The position numbers and the translations under genes are program-made. Source: Muraenolepis orangiensis (Eukaryota; Chordata; Actinopteri; Gadiformes; Muraenolepididae). Taken from it: a DNA stretch of 64,000 nucleotides. Under the pieces are notes generated by a model that saw only the letters and a program-made list of their open reading frames with translations, ran no database searches and was not told the origin of the DNA. The stretch covers positions 8,350,806-8,414,805 of the forward strand of contig CM051005.1 in the NCBI GenBank assembly GCA_027704905.1, given 5' to 3'. Shown here piece after piece: positions 27,700 to 45,487 of the stretch (position 1 is its first letter; each line of letters begins with the position of its first letter).

Positions 27700-28170
27700 G
27701 GTTCTCTCCGTAGTCAAGTGTACGTGTTGACGCTTCACGGCCGTCCTGCCAGCTGCTCATGGGTTGACCCAGCGGGGGGGGGGTTAAGTCCAACACCAGG
27801 GCCAGCCCAGCCCTGCAGCGTGACACACGACGCACTGGCTCTATTTAGATCTACCCTCGTTGGCCCCTCATGCGGTTCACCTCCCAGCACCACCGGCTGG
27901 GAACTGAACCGCTTGTTGTTGACCCAACGTGACCCATTCAATCATGTAGCGTTTCAATTAGGCCTACAATACAACGTTGGCTCACATAATTTACGTTTTT
28001 ATTTTTATTCTACGGTTTGTCAGTACTGCAATAGCCCAATTAATGTGCTGGGAAACTAACTTTGAAATGTTAAATTCATGATTTATAACATATAGTAAGT
28101 AGTATATATGTAGCCCTTATTGTTCTTCAGTTTCGAGTTCATAAAGAAAACAGTTTGGACGAGTCGGCGA

Positions 28171-28227
<57 letters not shown>

Positions 28228-28397
28228 ATGGATTTTCTGCATCCACACGGCTCCCTACATCAGAACATTAGAGTCAATGACTGGCCACCGCTGTGTCACT
28301 CTGCCCCACGCATGGCCTGGCTATGATGGAGGGACTGGTGCATAATTAAGGCTTTTACGCCCACAGACAAGTGTGACACACGCACACACATATACAC

Positions 28398-28430
<33 letters not shown>

Positions 28431-29280
28431 TCTCTTTTTGATGGATGGATGGACCACACCACAATCTAGTCCTGGTTACTTGTAAACACACGACCCACAA
28501 ACACAAAACACCTCTTTTTTGAAACCTCCCGTAGGATTGGTGGATGGGTTCAGAATGAGGCAGGATGAGACGACTGATTTGATTGGCTAATCAAAACACC
28601 TGTGTATATGACTGTGAGCTAAAATGATAAATGCTAAACACATTGGGCTTGTGGTGGCTTGTGGGGAAGTCGTCGGACCTATAGTGTCCAGTCGGTGTGA
28701 TCTGCAGCAGAGAGCCAGCTATAACGCCGTTTGTGACAGCATGATGTTTACTTAGCCCGGTTCCATTTGGAGAAACCCGAATTCATAGCTTCGTGTCATC
28801 TATCTATAAACCATCGTAGTATGGAAATCGAGGACACATTTTACCCTACCAACGCCACCATTAAAGTGAAGGGGGGGGTATAAGAGTTTCAACTTTGCAA
28901 ACACACATTACCAGAGAGAGAGAGAGAGAGAGACAAGGAATATTGTTTTTCTGCTGCTGGAGTACATCCTTTTTAAATGATATACATAATGAGTTTATAA
29001 TATGCATCTGGGCTACCTCCTTTCTACTTTGATGTCTTCCAAATGGCCCGCGTGTCATCAGCAAAACATGTAGGCACTTTCCCGCCTCATTGACTCCCAA
29101 ATGTATTTTAAATATCGTTCCTGGTAACGCAATTATTTAAAACGCTGAACTAAACACTTACTAATGGGGAAAAAAGAGACAGTGACTTCGATAAATTCAT
29201 TTCTGAAATGGTGGGCATTCATGGGGGCTCCCCCCTCTCCCCCCCTCCTTCCTTCTTCCTTCTTCCTTATTTTTTCCCCC
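27700..29280. other. asb10 upstream intergenic region
   Basis: Complex sequence with GT (28176-28225) and CA (28376-28431) repeats and a short GA run (28914-28933). No convincing gene; a CCAAT/GC-type promoter for asb10 could not be singled out. Confidence 0.6.
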
Positions 29281-29282
29281 TT

Positions 29283-29464
<182 letters not shown>

Positions 29465-29699
29465 AAGTGGAGGAAACTCTTTATGACAACGAAAAGACAT
29501 CAGTAGTGGCTGCACCCCCCCTGCCCTAGGAGCCCTCCGCCCCCCTGTGGAGTCACTAAATCTTTTGGTCTCCTCACATTAGCCACCAGGCGCTGTCTGC
29601 AAGAGGCTCTCTGCATTGTGGTCAACCTACAAGCCTCTCTCCATCTCTATGTCTCTCTCTATATCTCTCTGTCTCTCCATCTCTGTCTCTCTCACTCTC

Positions 29700-29802
<103 letters not shown>

Positions 29803-29839
29803 TTGTCCCTCTCTCTCTCCTCCCAGGGGGGCGGTGGCG

Positions 29840-30110
29840 AGCGAGACACCACTGGACACACGGGAGGAAATCCCGCTCTGGCGGCGAGACGGAGGCAGTT
29901 CATTTATGCAATCATAGGCAATTAGTTCCCTCTGATTATGCGGCTCTTAATGCTGTTTTGAGTACTGCGGTGCACAGTGATACAGAAAGAGATTAACGCC
30001 CTCCCTCCGCACCGAGCAGTCATTTAATATACGCAGACAGTAATGAAATGTACACAGTAATTACTGTAATAATGAAAGCTAATGGCTTTGCGATTGTTTC
30101 GTCTGAGGCA
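29840..30110. promoter_or_regulatory. Candidate conserved non-coding element
   Basis: A dense run of homeodomain-type cores without coding potential: TTCATTTATGCAATCATAGG, CAATTAGTTCCCTCTGATTA, CTCTTAATGCTG, GATTAACGCC, CAGTCATTTAATATACG, GTAATGAAATG, CAGTAATTACTGTAATAATG and AAAGCTAATGGC. The composition is typical of ancient vertebrate developmental enhancers; gbx1, 12 kb away, is the only developmental regulator in view. Confidence 0.45.
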
Positions 30111-30269
30111 TACTGTGCCCACACACAAGGTCCAAGTGTATGGTGTCACCATGGTTCCTATAGAGCATATACATTCCCCCCTTTTAGATATGTGGCTGAT
30201 GATCACTTGTTTTTAACGTATTAATATACTCTTCTCAGATAAAAGTCAGATTGTGTGTGTGTGTGTTTC

Positions 30270-30690
30270 ATGGGTACTCTGTAGCTCGGTTAATTGCGTA
30301 AATTGGCATCAATTACAGTCCAATTGTGTAGACTCTTAAGTTGGAGGTTACCGTGGTATCGTCGTGAATGATTAATTAGCCGCCTATATTTACTTGGTGT
30401 GGAGGAATTGAGCCCTCTCTCCGTTTTTATTGATAACCTTGGCTCACCTCCATGTTGCGCAATTAACCTGCCGCACCAAAAGGTTCCCACATGTCATGCT
30501 CCAATAGATGGGGCCTCCTCATATCGTTATACACGTTATATAAAGCCCACAGTCTCCTACTGAACGGTGGGGTTGTGCCCCCTGAACTATTCTGGGGAAG
30601 CAGGATTACTTTTTTGCTTCGGGAAAGCTGCGAACCCGCCACCACTACAATTGTAACGGCCTCGCACATTCCAATTGCCTCTCAGTGCAC
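30270..30690. promoter_or_regulatory. Candidate conserved non-coding element
   Basis: Complex, repeat-free sequence with GGTTAATTGCGTAAATTGGC, ATCAATTACAGTCC, GAATGATTAATTAGCCGCC, TTTTTATTGATAACC and GCGCAATTAACC. No coding frame. Same reasoning and same uncertainty as the element at 29840-30110. Confidence 0.45.
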
Positions 30691-30695
30691 TGATC

Positions 30696-30819
<124 letters not shown>

Positions 30820-30834
30820 CAACGGCGGCGGCGG

Positions 30835-31090
30835 GCCCCTGCTTCCATCACGACTATTGAGAGGTCCATATCTCAAGCTAATAGTCCTCGATAACTTTAA
30901 CCATCAATCACAACCTCATTTCATTGCGTGCGCAGTTAATACGCGCTCGCTTCCCCCACCGCCAAGTGGAACATGTTCTAATGATGCGGCTGGCGCGACA
31001 ACAAGGCCCGCATGTCTCCGCATCGCTAATGCGTCCATCCATAATGTGTTCATAGCAGTCCTTCTAAGGAAGATAGCAATGAGTACTACC
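30835..31090. promoter_or_regulatory. Candidate conserved non-coding element
   Basis: Repeat-free island with AAGCTAATAGTCC, ACCATCAATCACAACC, GCGCAGTTAATACGCGC, TCTAATGATGCGGC, GCTAATGCGTCC and CCATAATGTG. It follows the CA repeat and closes the cluster of three islands between 29.8 and 31.1 kb. Confidence 0.4.
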
Positions 31091-31313
31091 GTGGTGTGCT
31101 GTGGAGAGAGAAAACTGAAAAAAAACTGAAAAAGCGGGGAGCGGAGAGATAGGAGGACCCTACATGGCAATGATAATCAAGGACAACACAAAACGGAAAG
31201 AAAAAAAACAACCCCTGTCCATTAAAGGCTATCATCAACCCTCGTGATATCATCCGCAGATTTCATGTCATTACCGCGATCACCGCTAAACACGTGGTGC
31301 AATGAGTTCCCCG

Positions 31314-31360
31314 AGAGAGAGAGAGAGAGACAGACATACAGACAGGCAGGCAGGCAGGCA

Positions 31361-31393
<33 letters not shown>

Positions 31394-31407
31394 ACAGACA
31401 GGCAGGT
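31314..31407. repeat. GA then (CAGG)n/(CAGA)n tetranucleotide repeat
   Basis: GA run (31314-31330) passing into CAGA and about fifteen CAGG units. Confidence 0.92.
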
Positions 31408-31691
31408 GGCCTGAAGGAACCGCCACACGCACGCGTCAGTTATTAACTGTTGGTAGAGCTTCACATAGGTGGAAAACAATACGTTTTTTTTGTGCGTACA
31501 GGTTGATGTAAGCATGCTAATTGATAAGACCTTTTTATTTTATTTTTGTTGTTGTTGAGGATTTCCATCTTTATTGTTTATGGCATCGGCGTGACTTCGT
31601 TAGTGTCATTATGTTGCAATCAAAGACTATTCACGTTTACGCATAATAACTGATTAGGTCTTTCATAATTAGCAGGCAGTCGATGCCTGTG

Positions 31692-31801
<110 letters not shown>

Positions 31802-32119
31802 TGCAGATCCCACAGACAGCACTCTTATCTAAAGCACTCTCGGGGATTTATTTTGGCTAGGTATAGGCTGCAAAAGAGGCAATGCTAGTTATTGTCAGAT
31901 TAGTTTTAAAAGCAGCTTTTAATATGTTTACATGAAATTAATGGATAAGTGAATGTTTACTGGAAATATTGTGAAGGTATCCTGTCTGTTCTATGAATGA
32001 CGTATATCCACCTTTTCCACGTGTATTGGAACTGAATGCATTCAATAAACCTGAGCAAGGATTTATGTGGTGACCCCCTCAAACATGAATGAGAAGGAAA
32101 GCGGCTACCATAAACCCTT

Positions 32120-32345
32120 TCATCCATTTTAGGGCTCAACAATTAACAGGAATATTATTGAAATCGCAATATGATTCAATATCAAATAATCGCTGATCGA
32201 AATCGCTCAATATCCAAATCGCAGGAGCTGCAATATTTTTTAGGTTAGATGCAAAATGTTTTATATGATATAATATATATAATATCACATCGCAATATGA
32301 TTTTTTTTAAACATATCCTTAGCAATGAAGCAAAAATAGAAATCA
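32120..32345. repeat. Dispersed repeat with iterated ATCGCAATAT motif
   Basis: GGGCTCAACAATTAACAGG followed by several AAATCGCAATATGATT, TCGAAATCGCTCAATATC and ACATCGCAATATGATT units. This layout is common in fish non-autonomous DNA transposons, but I cannot fix its ends or family. Confidence 0.45.
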
Positions 32346-32760
32346 TTGTTCATGTGTGAAGACAAATGAGATAGAATGCATATTTGAACAATTTACAAAT
32401 GTATCTGCTGCCCCCTGTAGGATAACTGAGAAAGAGACATTTAATAAGCAAATACGTTCTAAATAATAACAAATGCTCATCCCCAGTCTCCAGAGGCCTA
32501 TAAGATGTGCTTGTCGTCTCTGATAAGCAGCCAAAAATAAACCTCTAGAATTGATTTCATTACGATCTGACAAGCTGAATTAAAATGTTGGAATTCCACA
32601 TGCTGTGTAGGGCAGTATGTGTGTATCAGTCAGGGGCGGACTGGGACACAAATTCAGCCCGGGACGCACCGGCCCACACACCGGCCCACGCGTGTGGACC
32701 ACCCTTGTAGCCTACAGATAAATGATACCTCTATGCTCATACACTGTTATGGCTAGATTC

Positions 32761-33156
32761 CCCTTTCCTCAGGGTCAACTGTACTGGACCCTGCAGCTGT
32801 CTCCCTTTCCTCAGGGTCAACTGTACTGGACCCTGCAGCTGTCTCACTTTCCTCAGGGTCAACTGTACTGGACCCTGCAGCTGTCTCACTTTCCTCAGGG
32901 TCAACTGTACTGGACCCTGCAGCTGTCTCCCTTTCCTCAGGGTCAACTGTACTGGACCCTGCAGCTGTCTCACTTTCCTCAGGGTCAACTGTACTGGACC
33001 CTGCAGCTGTCTCACTTTCCTCAGGGTCAACTGTACTGGACCCTGCAGCTGTCTCACTTTCCTCAGGGTCAACTGTACTGGACCCTGCAGCTGTCTCACT
33101 TTCCTCAGGGTCAACTGTACTGGACCCTGCAGCTGTCTCACTTTCCTCAGGGTCAA
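32761..33156. repeat. 42-bp minisatellite, nine full units plus a partial one
   Basis: The unit is 42 bp (14 codons), CC/CA CTTTCCTCAGGGTCAACTG then TACTGGACCCTGCAGCTGTCT, repeating exactly from 32761 with a partial tenth unit to about 33159. Only one base varies (CC or CA at the unit start). It is open in the minus strand as TVDPEE(S/R)ETAAGSS and also open in other frames, because the length is a multiple of three. Confidence 0.97.
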
Positions 33157-33625
33157 CTGCATACGAAGAACATCAGCAATCAATTAGATTACCAATATTA
33201 TATCAATATCAAAATTCGGAAAGGAACTGTTTGTCTAATTCAGGCCTATAAAATAAATGCAATAGTGAATTGGCCACACATCTCTGTGTCCTTATTATTT
33301 AATATTAATATTATTTAATATTATTATTTAATATTATAATATTAATATTATATAATTTAACTTGGAATATCATGAGCATATGACTCTATCCTAATGCATC
33401 TAACTTTATGCACAATATAATAGTCTGGCCAACCCTGCAGCCCGTTCTAGGTTCTGATTGGCTCTTTAGGTTGGCATTCTAGCTTCTGACTGGCTGTCCA
33501 GGTTGTCAATCACAGCCGTGGTGGACATATACTAGTCGTAACATTGCTAAACTTTTTTCATCACGGTTTTCTCAGTCAACTAATGCTAACAGTAAGATAA
33601 ATGAACACAGCCCTGCACACTGCAC
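33157..33625. other. Intron of the transposon-derived pseudogene
   Basis: Contains an A/T palindromic stretch of TAATATTA units (33296-33355) and a partly duplicated block (TTCTAGGTTCTGATTGGCTC / TTCTAGCTTCTGACTGGCTG, 33443-33500). Confidence 0.5.
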
Positions 33626-34015
33626 CTGTCATTATATCCCGGGTCTGAGGTTCATCCTCCTTCTCCTCCTCCTCCTCATCCTCACTGCGACTGGCAGCGG
33701 GAGCCCTTCTACTAAACAGCTCTGTGAGTTTAGAACATTTTCCAGCATCTTCCTGTAGCAATTTTTTTATTCTAGCTTTTTCAGCCCTACCCTTTCTTTA
33801 TTTTTTACTGTTCTCCATCTTGTCTTTCTCAATTTCGCTAGCTAACTTACTGATCAATCATCAAACAAAGCTTCAAATCATCAAACAAGGGAGCTTGTCT
33901 GATGAGTGGACCTCTGACGCGGGCCTCGCCCTCTTTCCAATTGGAAGAGACGACTCATCTCTCCCGGCCCCTTCAGTTCATCTATTAGCCTACTTTCAAA
34001 AACATAAGATTGACA

Positions 34016-34215
34016 ACCTATCAATAGCCCTGTTTACATGGAATGTTTTTTTCGATCGTATCCGATCACTAAATAAAGCGATCCACGTTCACTCGTATAC
34101 ATGGGCCAAGCATTAAGCTGATTACAATTTCGCCGGTACCAAAGTGGGCCGATCGGAGTGGGCCGAGCGGCCCGACCGGCCCACTCCGGTACTGGCTCAT
34201 CAGTATTACAGGAGG
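34016..34215. repeat. Inverted-repeat DNA-transposon-like remnant
   Basis: CCCTGTTTACATGGAATG and TATACATGGGCC flank a short A/T-rich block, followed by arms GCCGGTACCAAAGTGGGCC and GGCCCACTCCGGTACTGGC that are complementary with a few mismatches. Looks like the end of a non-autonomous DNA transposon. Ends not fixed. Confidence 0.35.
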
Positions 34216-36944
34216 CTCGTCCGTTGAGGAAAGGGAGGACCATCCTCACTATCCATTTCAGAGAAAAAAAACTGTTAAATACACATCAATTTAACAGATT
34301 AATCTGTGAAAATACTGATAAACGCTTCATTTTCTAACGCTTCAAAGTCACACAAATGTGTGTCAAAACAGCCCCAACAGCGCCCCCTACCGCAATGTTA
34401 TAATCACTGTACGGAGGAACGGAGGATAACGTCCTCCGTAAGCTCACATTTGAAGTCCATTAGAAACCCCCGAACCCGGGCGGCCGGCGAGTCCTGGTTT
34501 AACATGAGTGTGTACGGCCTAAGGGAGGACGATCCACCCTTTTCCTCCCTTAGGGCGGGTCTAGCCAGAGGCTCTGTGAACCAATCAGCAGAGCTCACTG
34601 CGCTGGTGAATACCCAATCAGAGTTTTGGGGGGCGGGGTCATCATGCAATGATCTATCTTGTGACGTTCATTAATTCCGCGTTCCAGAAAACTCGTGAGT
34701 CATTTACTTTTAATTGACTTTAGATTGTAAACTTGAGTTCCTCCTCAAAGCGTTCCAGGTACATGACGCCAAACGTAAACACAAAGCATGGCTGACCGTG
34801 ACAAGGTGGTGTGTCTTTGGGTCTCGATTAGACTATTGACGTGATTTACGTGCATTACTGGTTTTACTTTATGATAGTATGTCATATTTTAATTAAATAC
34901 AGGTAAATATACTTTACACAACAGAACGATTCTCCCTCAAAGCTCACTCAATGTCAATTCCGTTAGGTGTGTTCGATAGCACAAGCCTCTGTGCGTGAAA
35001 CGTCTATTCCATTTTCCATAAATGGATTCACTAAATATCCATATTTCATCAAAACAATCCTTCTTCCTCCTCAGATCACAATCGTTTTCCATCTGCTAAA
35101 ATGACCCACTAATACACTTTCAACATTTATAGTGAGGCACCTTCCTTCCTCCCTCCCCTACTCTCACAACCACCAGCCGCCACTGGTGTGTATGCTTACT
35201 TGATTGGTCAACTAAATAGTGTAATCATGTATCAAAAAATGATATAAATGATAAGGGTATATGTTCTGTCAATAGACCCTTTGACGGAGGTGTCTTCACT
35301 AGTGTACCCCGGGCCCAAAACAGCATCCCCATAGTTAGTGTTTTGAGTGATACCCTATGTGTTTTTTCCTACGATGACCCCTCTGTGAAAAGGCTCATTG
35401 CATTTAATGAAATAGTTATTTAAGTATTTTCAGCACTACTTACAATTAACATCACCACTTACCAGTACATTTTATTTAATGTTCAAGGCCATGTCGGTTA
35501 GCCGTTAAACACATCCAAACACAATTATCAGTTTAAATATGAATATTTTAATTTGTTTTAAGTGAGTTGACTACAATTTTCAATTATGTGTATTCCTATA
35601 TGGATACTATAGGATTTGTAGTTGTATTCCTATATAATTGTTGTAGATGATCCATTGATTCTGTAGTTCTTTGGGACGCAATGCAACACCAGTGTACGCA
35701 TGCAACCTTGCTGTGTGGTAGAGGAAAATAGGTGATTTCAGTTAGTTTTGGATTTGTGGGTTTTATTTTCTTATTTAAGTAATTGCAATGGACACGCTCT
35801 CATTGACATCATGACCTGCCAGCGTGCCTATGAGCCTCTGCCTTCTCTAAGACAGACCAAAATAGATTTAGGTTAGGTTATCTTCATACATATGTTTCCC
35901 TTTGTCACAACCAAAGGTCTGATGACCAAACAAATTATACCTGGACCGGGCGGTTGTGAAGCCAGCCCGTCCAGTGAGTGCTTCTAAGCACAGGTCCCGG
36001 CAGGAAATAGACAAGGCGTTTTCCAAAAGTAAAATGATATTTATTAATTAGCACCAAAGGCCAATACAATATATATATTGTCCACACAAAGTGGTAAATG
36101 GTATAACAGCACAGTACAGTATCGCATCCACACACAGTGGCAAACAACGGGCAACCTCCACACTCCACTCTGGTCAGTGGCAATGACACAATGAGGCGCC
36201 CGGATGTGTGTCACATGCCAGGCTTTATCCACCTGTCCCTCGAGGCTGATTGCCGACAGCTGCCACTCATCAGGCAATCAGCGCTCTCTAGAGGAGAGAC
36301 GGGCGGCACCTGGGAAGGAGAAACAAAAAGGGGGCCAATACAACGGTGACACACATCAAATACAAATAACAAATATTACATATACTAACCTGATGTTTAC
36401 ATGGTGTTACAAATACGATAATAATGATAATGACCAACCCACGTACGTCACACCCTTTAATGTTTCCATTGGTCAGTCTCATGTTCACTGTCGTCACATT
36501 GGCTTCCTTGTCTGAACTGGTGCTACTGGTGCCTCCTAACCTGAAAAACTTCTGAAGTTAAGCATGACCTTCTTGTTTTTTTAAATGAATTTACCACACA
36601 ATGTAAATTAATATAATCCTGATGTGTTGGTCTGATCTGTTGGAGGTAGCATCAGGTGCAGCTGTGTTCCTGCTTCTCCTGGAGGGAGAGAGGGGAACTC
36701 AGCATGCACTGTTGCACGCAGGTTATTAAGCAGTGTTTCAAATGTGTACCTTAGAGATGCTCTTTCTCTTAATCTCTCTCCTCCTTTGGGCTGTCTTCAT
36801 CTCCGTCTGTCTTGGGATCTCTGCGAATAGCTAGTCATCGTCTCTTTTAGTCTCTGTTCGTCTCATCCTCCTCCTGTAAATGATGGATCAGCCAGCCTGA
36901 TTACAAGAAACACAGACCTGGTCAGTCCACTAGATTATCATCTA

Positions 36945-36990
36945 GTGTCATTTAGCAGATGCTTTTGTCCAAAGCAACTTACAACAGTGA
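36945..36990 (+). repeat. Dispersed TTTAGCAGACGC repeat fragment
   Basis: GTCATTTAGCAGATGCTTTT followed by GTCCAAAGCAACTTACAAC; a short diverged copy of the family. Confidence 0.75.
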
Positions 36991-37553
36991 CTGTTGTAGT
37001 AGTAGTGACAAAACAAGCATAACGACTAAACTGCTAAAAACACAAAACTCGATTTGACAGTAGTAGGTTAAATGTAAAAAAAATAGTACTACCATCTAAT
37101 ACTACTAGTATCATCTTATACATCTATTACTATTATATACAGTTGTATACAAAGCTGCCTGGCCTCCTGTCGTCGCTCCTCCTGTAGTCGCTCCTCCGGA
37201 ACCACCTCCTCTCCTCAGCCTGACGGAGCGAGAGAGAGACAAGGAAGGGTCCACAGAGCAGCGTGGATGGGTCAACGCTATAGGAACAGAAGCAGCAGGA
37301 ATTAGGTGGACCTTATACTGTACCTTAGGTGGAGCTTAGCAATGGCGTCTCCATGACAGCAGCGTTGTGGAAGTAGCGTTTGTCCAGGGCAGCCAGATGC
37401 TGCTCCTGCACCACCTTCCTCCACCTCCTCTCCTGAGTCTGATAGAGCTGATAGAGAGAGAAACATACGGACGGGACCACAGGCGTGGCCGGGGCAACGC
37501 TATAAGGACCGGAAGGGAATCAGCAGGGGGGGAACCAGCAGATCAGCCAGCCA

Positions 37554-37967
37554 TTAAGTGGACCGTGGGAGGCTCAGGAAGACAACAGACCGGACCTCAG
37601 GGCAGTAGAGGGCCCCCAACAGTTGCTCCTTGATCCTGCAGCCCAGGGCCAGGGAGTAGTTGCGAGGCTTGCCGGTGGCGGTGACTAGCAGGGGGTCCAC
37701 AACGGAGAGGTAGAAGCTCTGGTACTCCTCCAGCGTGAGGCCGTGGATCCTCAGGGGCTCCTCCGCAGCCCATGAGCCCCCAGACCCGTGGTCTGAGGCC
37801 GGGGAGGAGGACTGCCACGGGCGCCAGTAGGAAGCAAGACGGCAGTGTTGCGGAGATGGCGCTCCTCCAGGGGATCCCCCAGGGGCTCCTCCAGGGCAGA
37901 AATGCTGCTCCAGCAGGGCAGCCAAACGCTGCTCCTGCACCATCTCCCTCAGCCTCCTCTCTTGAGC
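37554..37967 (-). CDS. Unrecognised gene, probable last exon
   Basis: Acceptor CTGTCAG|GCTCAAGAG at 37968-37970 after a 70-bp CT tract; the frame runs to TAA at 37556-37554. It encodes a charged coiled start (AQERRLREMVQEQRLAALLE), a Pro/Gly/Ser-rich middle, and a protein-like segment HGLTLEEYQSFYLSVVDPLL then GKPRNYSLALGCRIKEQLLG. This does not look like repeat translation, so I take it as real coding sequence or a recent pseudogene. An alternative end is a weak GAG|GTCC donor at 37596. In human the slot beyond ASB10 holds IQCA1L, but I see no IQ motif or AAA ATPase signature, so I do not use that name. Confidence 0.45.
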   Translation of the reverse strand, partial: AQERRLREMVQEQRLAALLEQHFCPGGAPGGSPGGAPSPQHCRLASYWRPWQSSSPASDHGSGGSWAAEEPLRIHGLTLEEYQSFYLSVVDPLLVTATGKPRNYSLALGCRIKEQLLGALYCPEVRSVVFLSLPRST

Positions 37968-37969
37968 CT

Positions 37970-37971
<2 letters not shown>

Positions 37972-38047
<76 letters not shown>
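37972..38047. repeat. (GA)n microsatellite
   Basis: Pure GA run directly intronic of the acceptor at 37968. Confidence 0.96.
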
Positions 38048-38049
<2 letters not shown>

Positions 38050-38105
38050 ACGCTATAGAAACGGAAGAAGCAGAAAGGAACATCAGGTGGATCCTTATAC
38101 TGTAC

Positions 38106-38183
38106 CTCAGGCCAGAGAGGAGTCCTCCAGAAGGGGTCAGAAGGGCTCCAGGGCTGCCCCTCTCGCAGCACCACAGCGCCCTC
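38106..38183 (-). CDS. Unrecognised gene, upstream exon fragment
   Basis: Minus-strand open frame REGQPWSPSDPFWRTPLWPE ending at a good donor CCTGAG|GTACAG (38106/38105), phase 0, which joins in frame to the exon at 37967. An in-frame TGA at 38186-38184 sits just upstream and there is no in-frame ATG, so either an acceptor lies between them or the gene is broken. Confidence 0.3.
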
Positions 38184-38219
38184 TCATGGTGTACTTTAAG
38201 CATCACATCTACATGTCGC

Positions 38220-44220
<6,001 letters not shown>

Positions 44221-44224
44221 ACAT

Positions 44225-45365
44225 ACAAGATCAAGTCAAGTCAATTTGATTTGTATAGCCCTTAATCACAGTTATAGTCTCAAAGGGCTTCACAGGCCAC
44301 ATGTTTACAACACCCCCCAAACCCTAGGCCCCTTAAGGGGGCTAGGGGCAAGAAAAAACTCCTTTAATTACGTAGGAAGAAATCCTGAGAAGGAACACAG
44401 AGTGGAAGGGGATCCCTCCTTCTAGGGATGGTTCAGGAGTGCAATGGGTGCCAAGTGACTTATAGTAATGTACATAGTAAAGTACAAAAAATATATATAA
44501 TATAATATACACAATATACAAATAATAAAATGAGAATATAATTTGTGTGTGGTGCTGGCCGGTATCCTTCAGGTGGGGATCACAGCAGCACACTGGAAAC
44601 CAGAAGCAGACTGCGGTAAGGTTAGATGGGGTAGGGTGGACATGGAACATGTAGAGAACCTCTAGTCTAGTACCTATCGGCAGCAGGGGTAGGCTAGTGC
44701 TGACTAACGGGTCGATTTAGCGGTAACAAGAGCTGAGGGGCACTCCTAGGCACCAAACGACAATGTAAAAAGGTAGGTTTTAAGTTTAGATTTAAATATT
44801 TCAACAGAGTCTGCTTCCCTGATTACAGGTGGCAGACTGTTCCACAAATAGGGCGCACGGTAGGAGAACGCTCTATTCCCTGCTGATTTCTTTATGACTT
44901 TTGGGATTGATAGAAGGCCGGCTCCTGAAGACCGGAGGGGCCGAGAAGGACAATGGGGAACAATAAGGTCCTTCAGGTATGAGGGTGCTAATCCGTGTAG
45001 GATTTTATAAGTAAGAAGTAGCACCTTGAAATCTGACCTCGCACTAACTGGAAGCCAGTGGAGCGAGGACAGAATTGGAGTAATGTGGTCAAACTTTCTG
45101 GTCCTAGTTAAAAGTCTAGCAGCAGCGTTCTGCACAAGCTGGAGGCTTTTCATAGCGGAGTTCGGTAACCCAGAAAACAATCTAGTCTAGACGATATAAA
45201 CACGTGGATGAGTGTCTCTGCATCCGCGGCAGACAGCATTGGTCGTATTCTAGCAATGTTTCTAAGATGGAAAAATGCAGTTCTGGTTCTATATTTTCTA
45301 TATTTTATGTTGATTGAAAGATAGCATCGGGTCGAACAGGACACCAAGATTTTTCACAAACAACA
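44225..45365 (-). mobile_element. L2-like LINE, 3' part, degraded, copy 1
   Basis: The minus-strand frame 45180-44746 encodes LQLVQNAAARLLTRTRKFDH, TPILSSLHWLPVSARSDFKV, LLTYKILHGLAPSYLKDLI and NRAFSYRAPYLWNSLPPVIR, the characteristic end of CR1/L2-clade reverse transcriptases. The preceding part (LRNIARIRPMLSAADAETLI, HVFISSRLD) is in another frame at 45347-45180, so a frameshift separates them. The 3' UTR runs to about 44225 (AAGTCAAGTCAATTTGATTT). It is inactive: the catalytic reverse transcriptase core and endonuclease are absent. Confidence 0.85.
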
Positions 45366-45487
45366 GTTCTATCAAAGATCTATCAAGTCAAGTCAATGTG
45401 ATCAAAGGGCTTCACAGGCCATATATATTAATGATACCCCTTAACCCTTAATGATCAAGGAAGAAACCTTGAGCAGGAACGCACAGT

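Larger units (their letters stand above)
32753..33818 (-). pseudogene. Broken transposon-derived gene (hAT / ZMYM1-like, tentative), two exons
   Basis: Exon 1 is 33818-33626: it starts MENSKK, is then interrupted by an in-frame TAA at codon 7, and continues RKGRAEKARIKKLLQEDAGK, CSKLTELFSRRAPAASRSED and a Glu-rich run. The donor ATGACAG|GTGCAG joins in phase to exon 2 at 33156-32753 (acceptor TATGCAG, stop TAG 32755-32753), which is almost entirely the tandem unit TVDPEE(S/R)ETAAGSS. The basic head, QEDA...KLT motif and acidic stretch resemble the N-termini of fish ZMYM1-like or hAT-type transposon proteins as I remember them. No zinc finger or catalytic domain is visible, so it is a fragment. 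The early stop means it is not expressed as a full protein from this ATG. Confidence 0.5.
33819..37150. other. Intergenic region with degraded repeats, no gene recognised
   Basis: Holds an inverted-repeat block at 34130-34197, a GC-rich block with inverted arms CCTAAGGGAGG/CCTCCCTTAGG (34519-34555), an LTR- or transposon-like stretch at about 35940-36340 and a TTTAGCAGATGC repeat fragment at 36945-36990. Short open frames here show no recognisable domains. Confidence 0.6.
37157..38111 (-). repeat. Three tandem copies of an exon-containing segment
   Basis: Copies at about 37157-37330, 37383-37555 and 37908-38111. Each holds, on the plus strand, a reversed exon start (CACCTCCTCTC(C/T)TGAG(T/C)CTGA), a GA run, then (T)CAACGCTATA(A/G)(G/A)AAC-like sequence; the first and third also share GTGGA(C/T)C(C)TTATACTGTACCT(T/C)AGG. 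Only the third copy keeps a long open exon; the others hit stops or lose the motif. Confidence 0.7.

Noticed and set aside
33724..34116. A 130-residue hydrophobic plus-strand frame
   Set aside because: It is the antisense of the transposon-derived exon 1 plus flanking sequence, with no independent support.
35940..36340. A retroviral or retrotransposon LTR
   Set aside because: The stretch resembles LTR-like sequence, but no TG...CA ends, primer-binding site, partner LTR or pol-type frame could be found in the window.
37554..38183. Naming the gene beyond asb10 as iqca1l from human synteny
   Set aside because: The visible residues show neither an IQ motif nor AAA ATPase signatures, so synteny alone is not enough.
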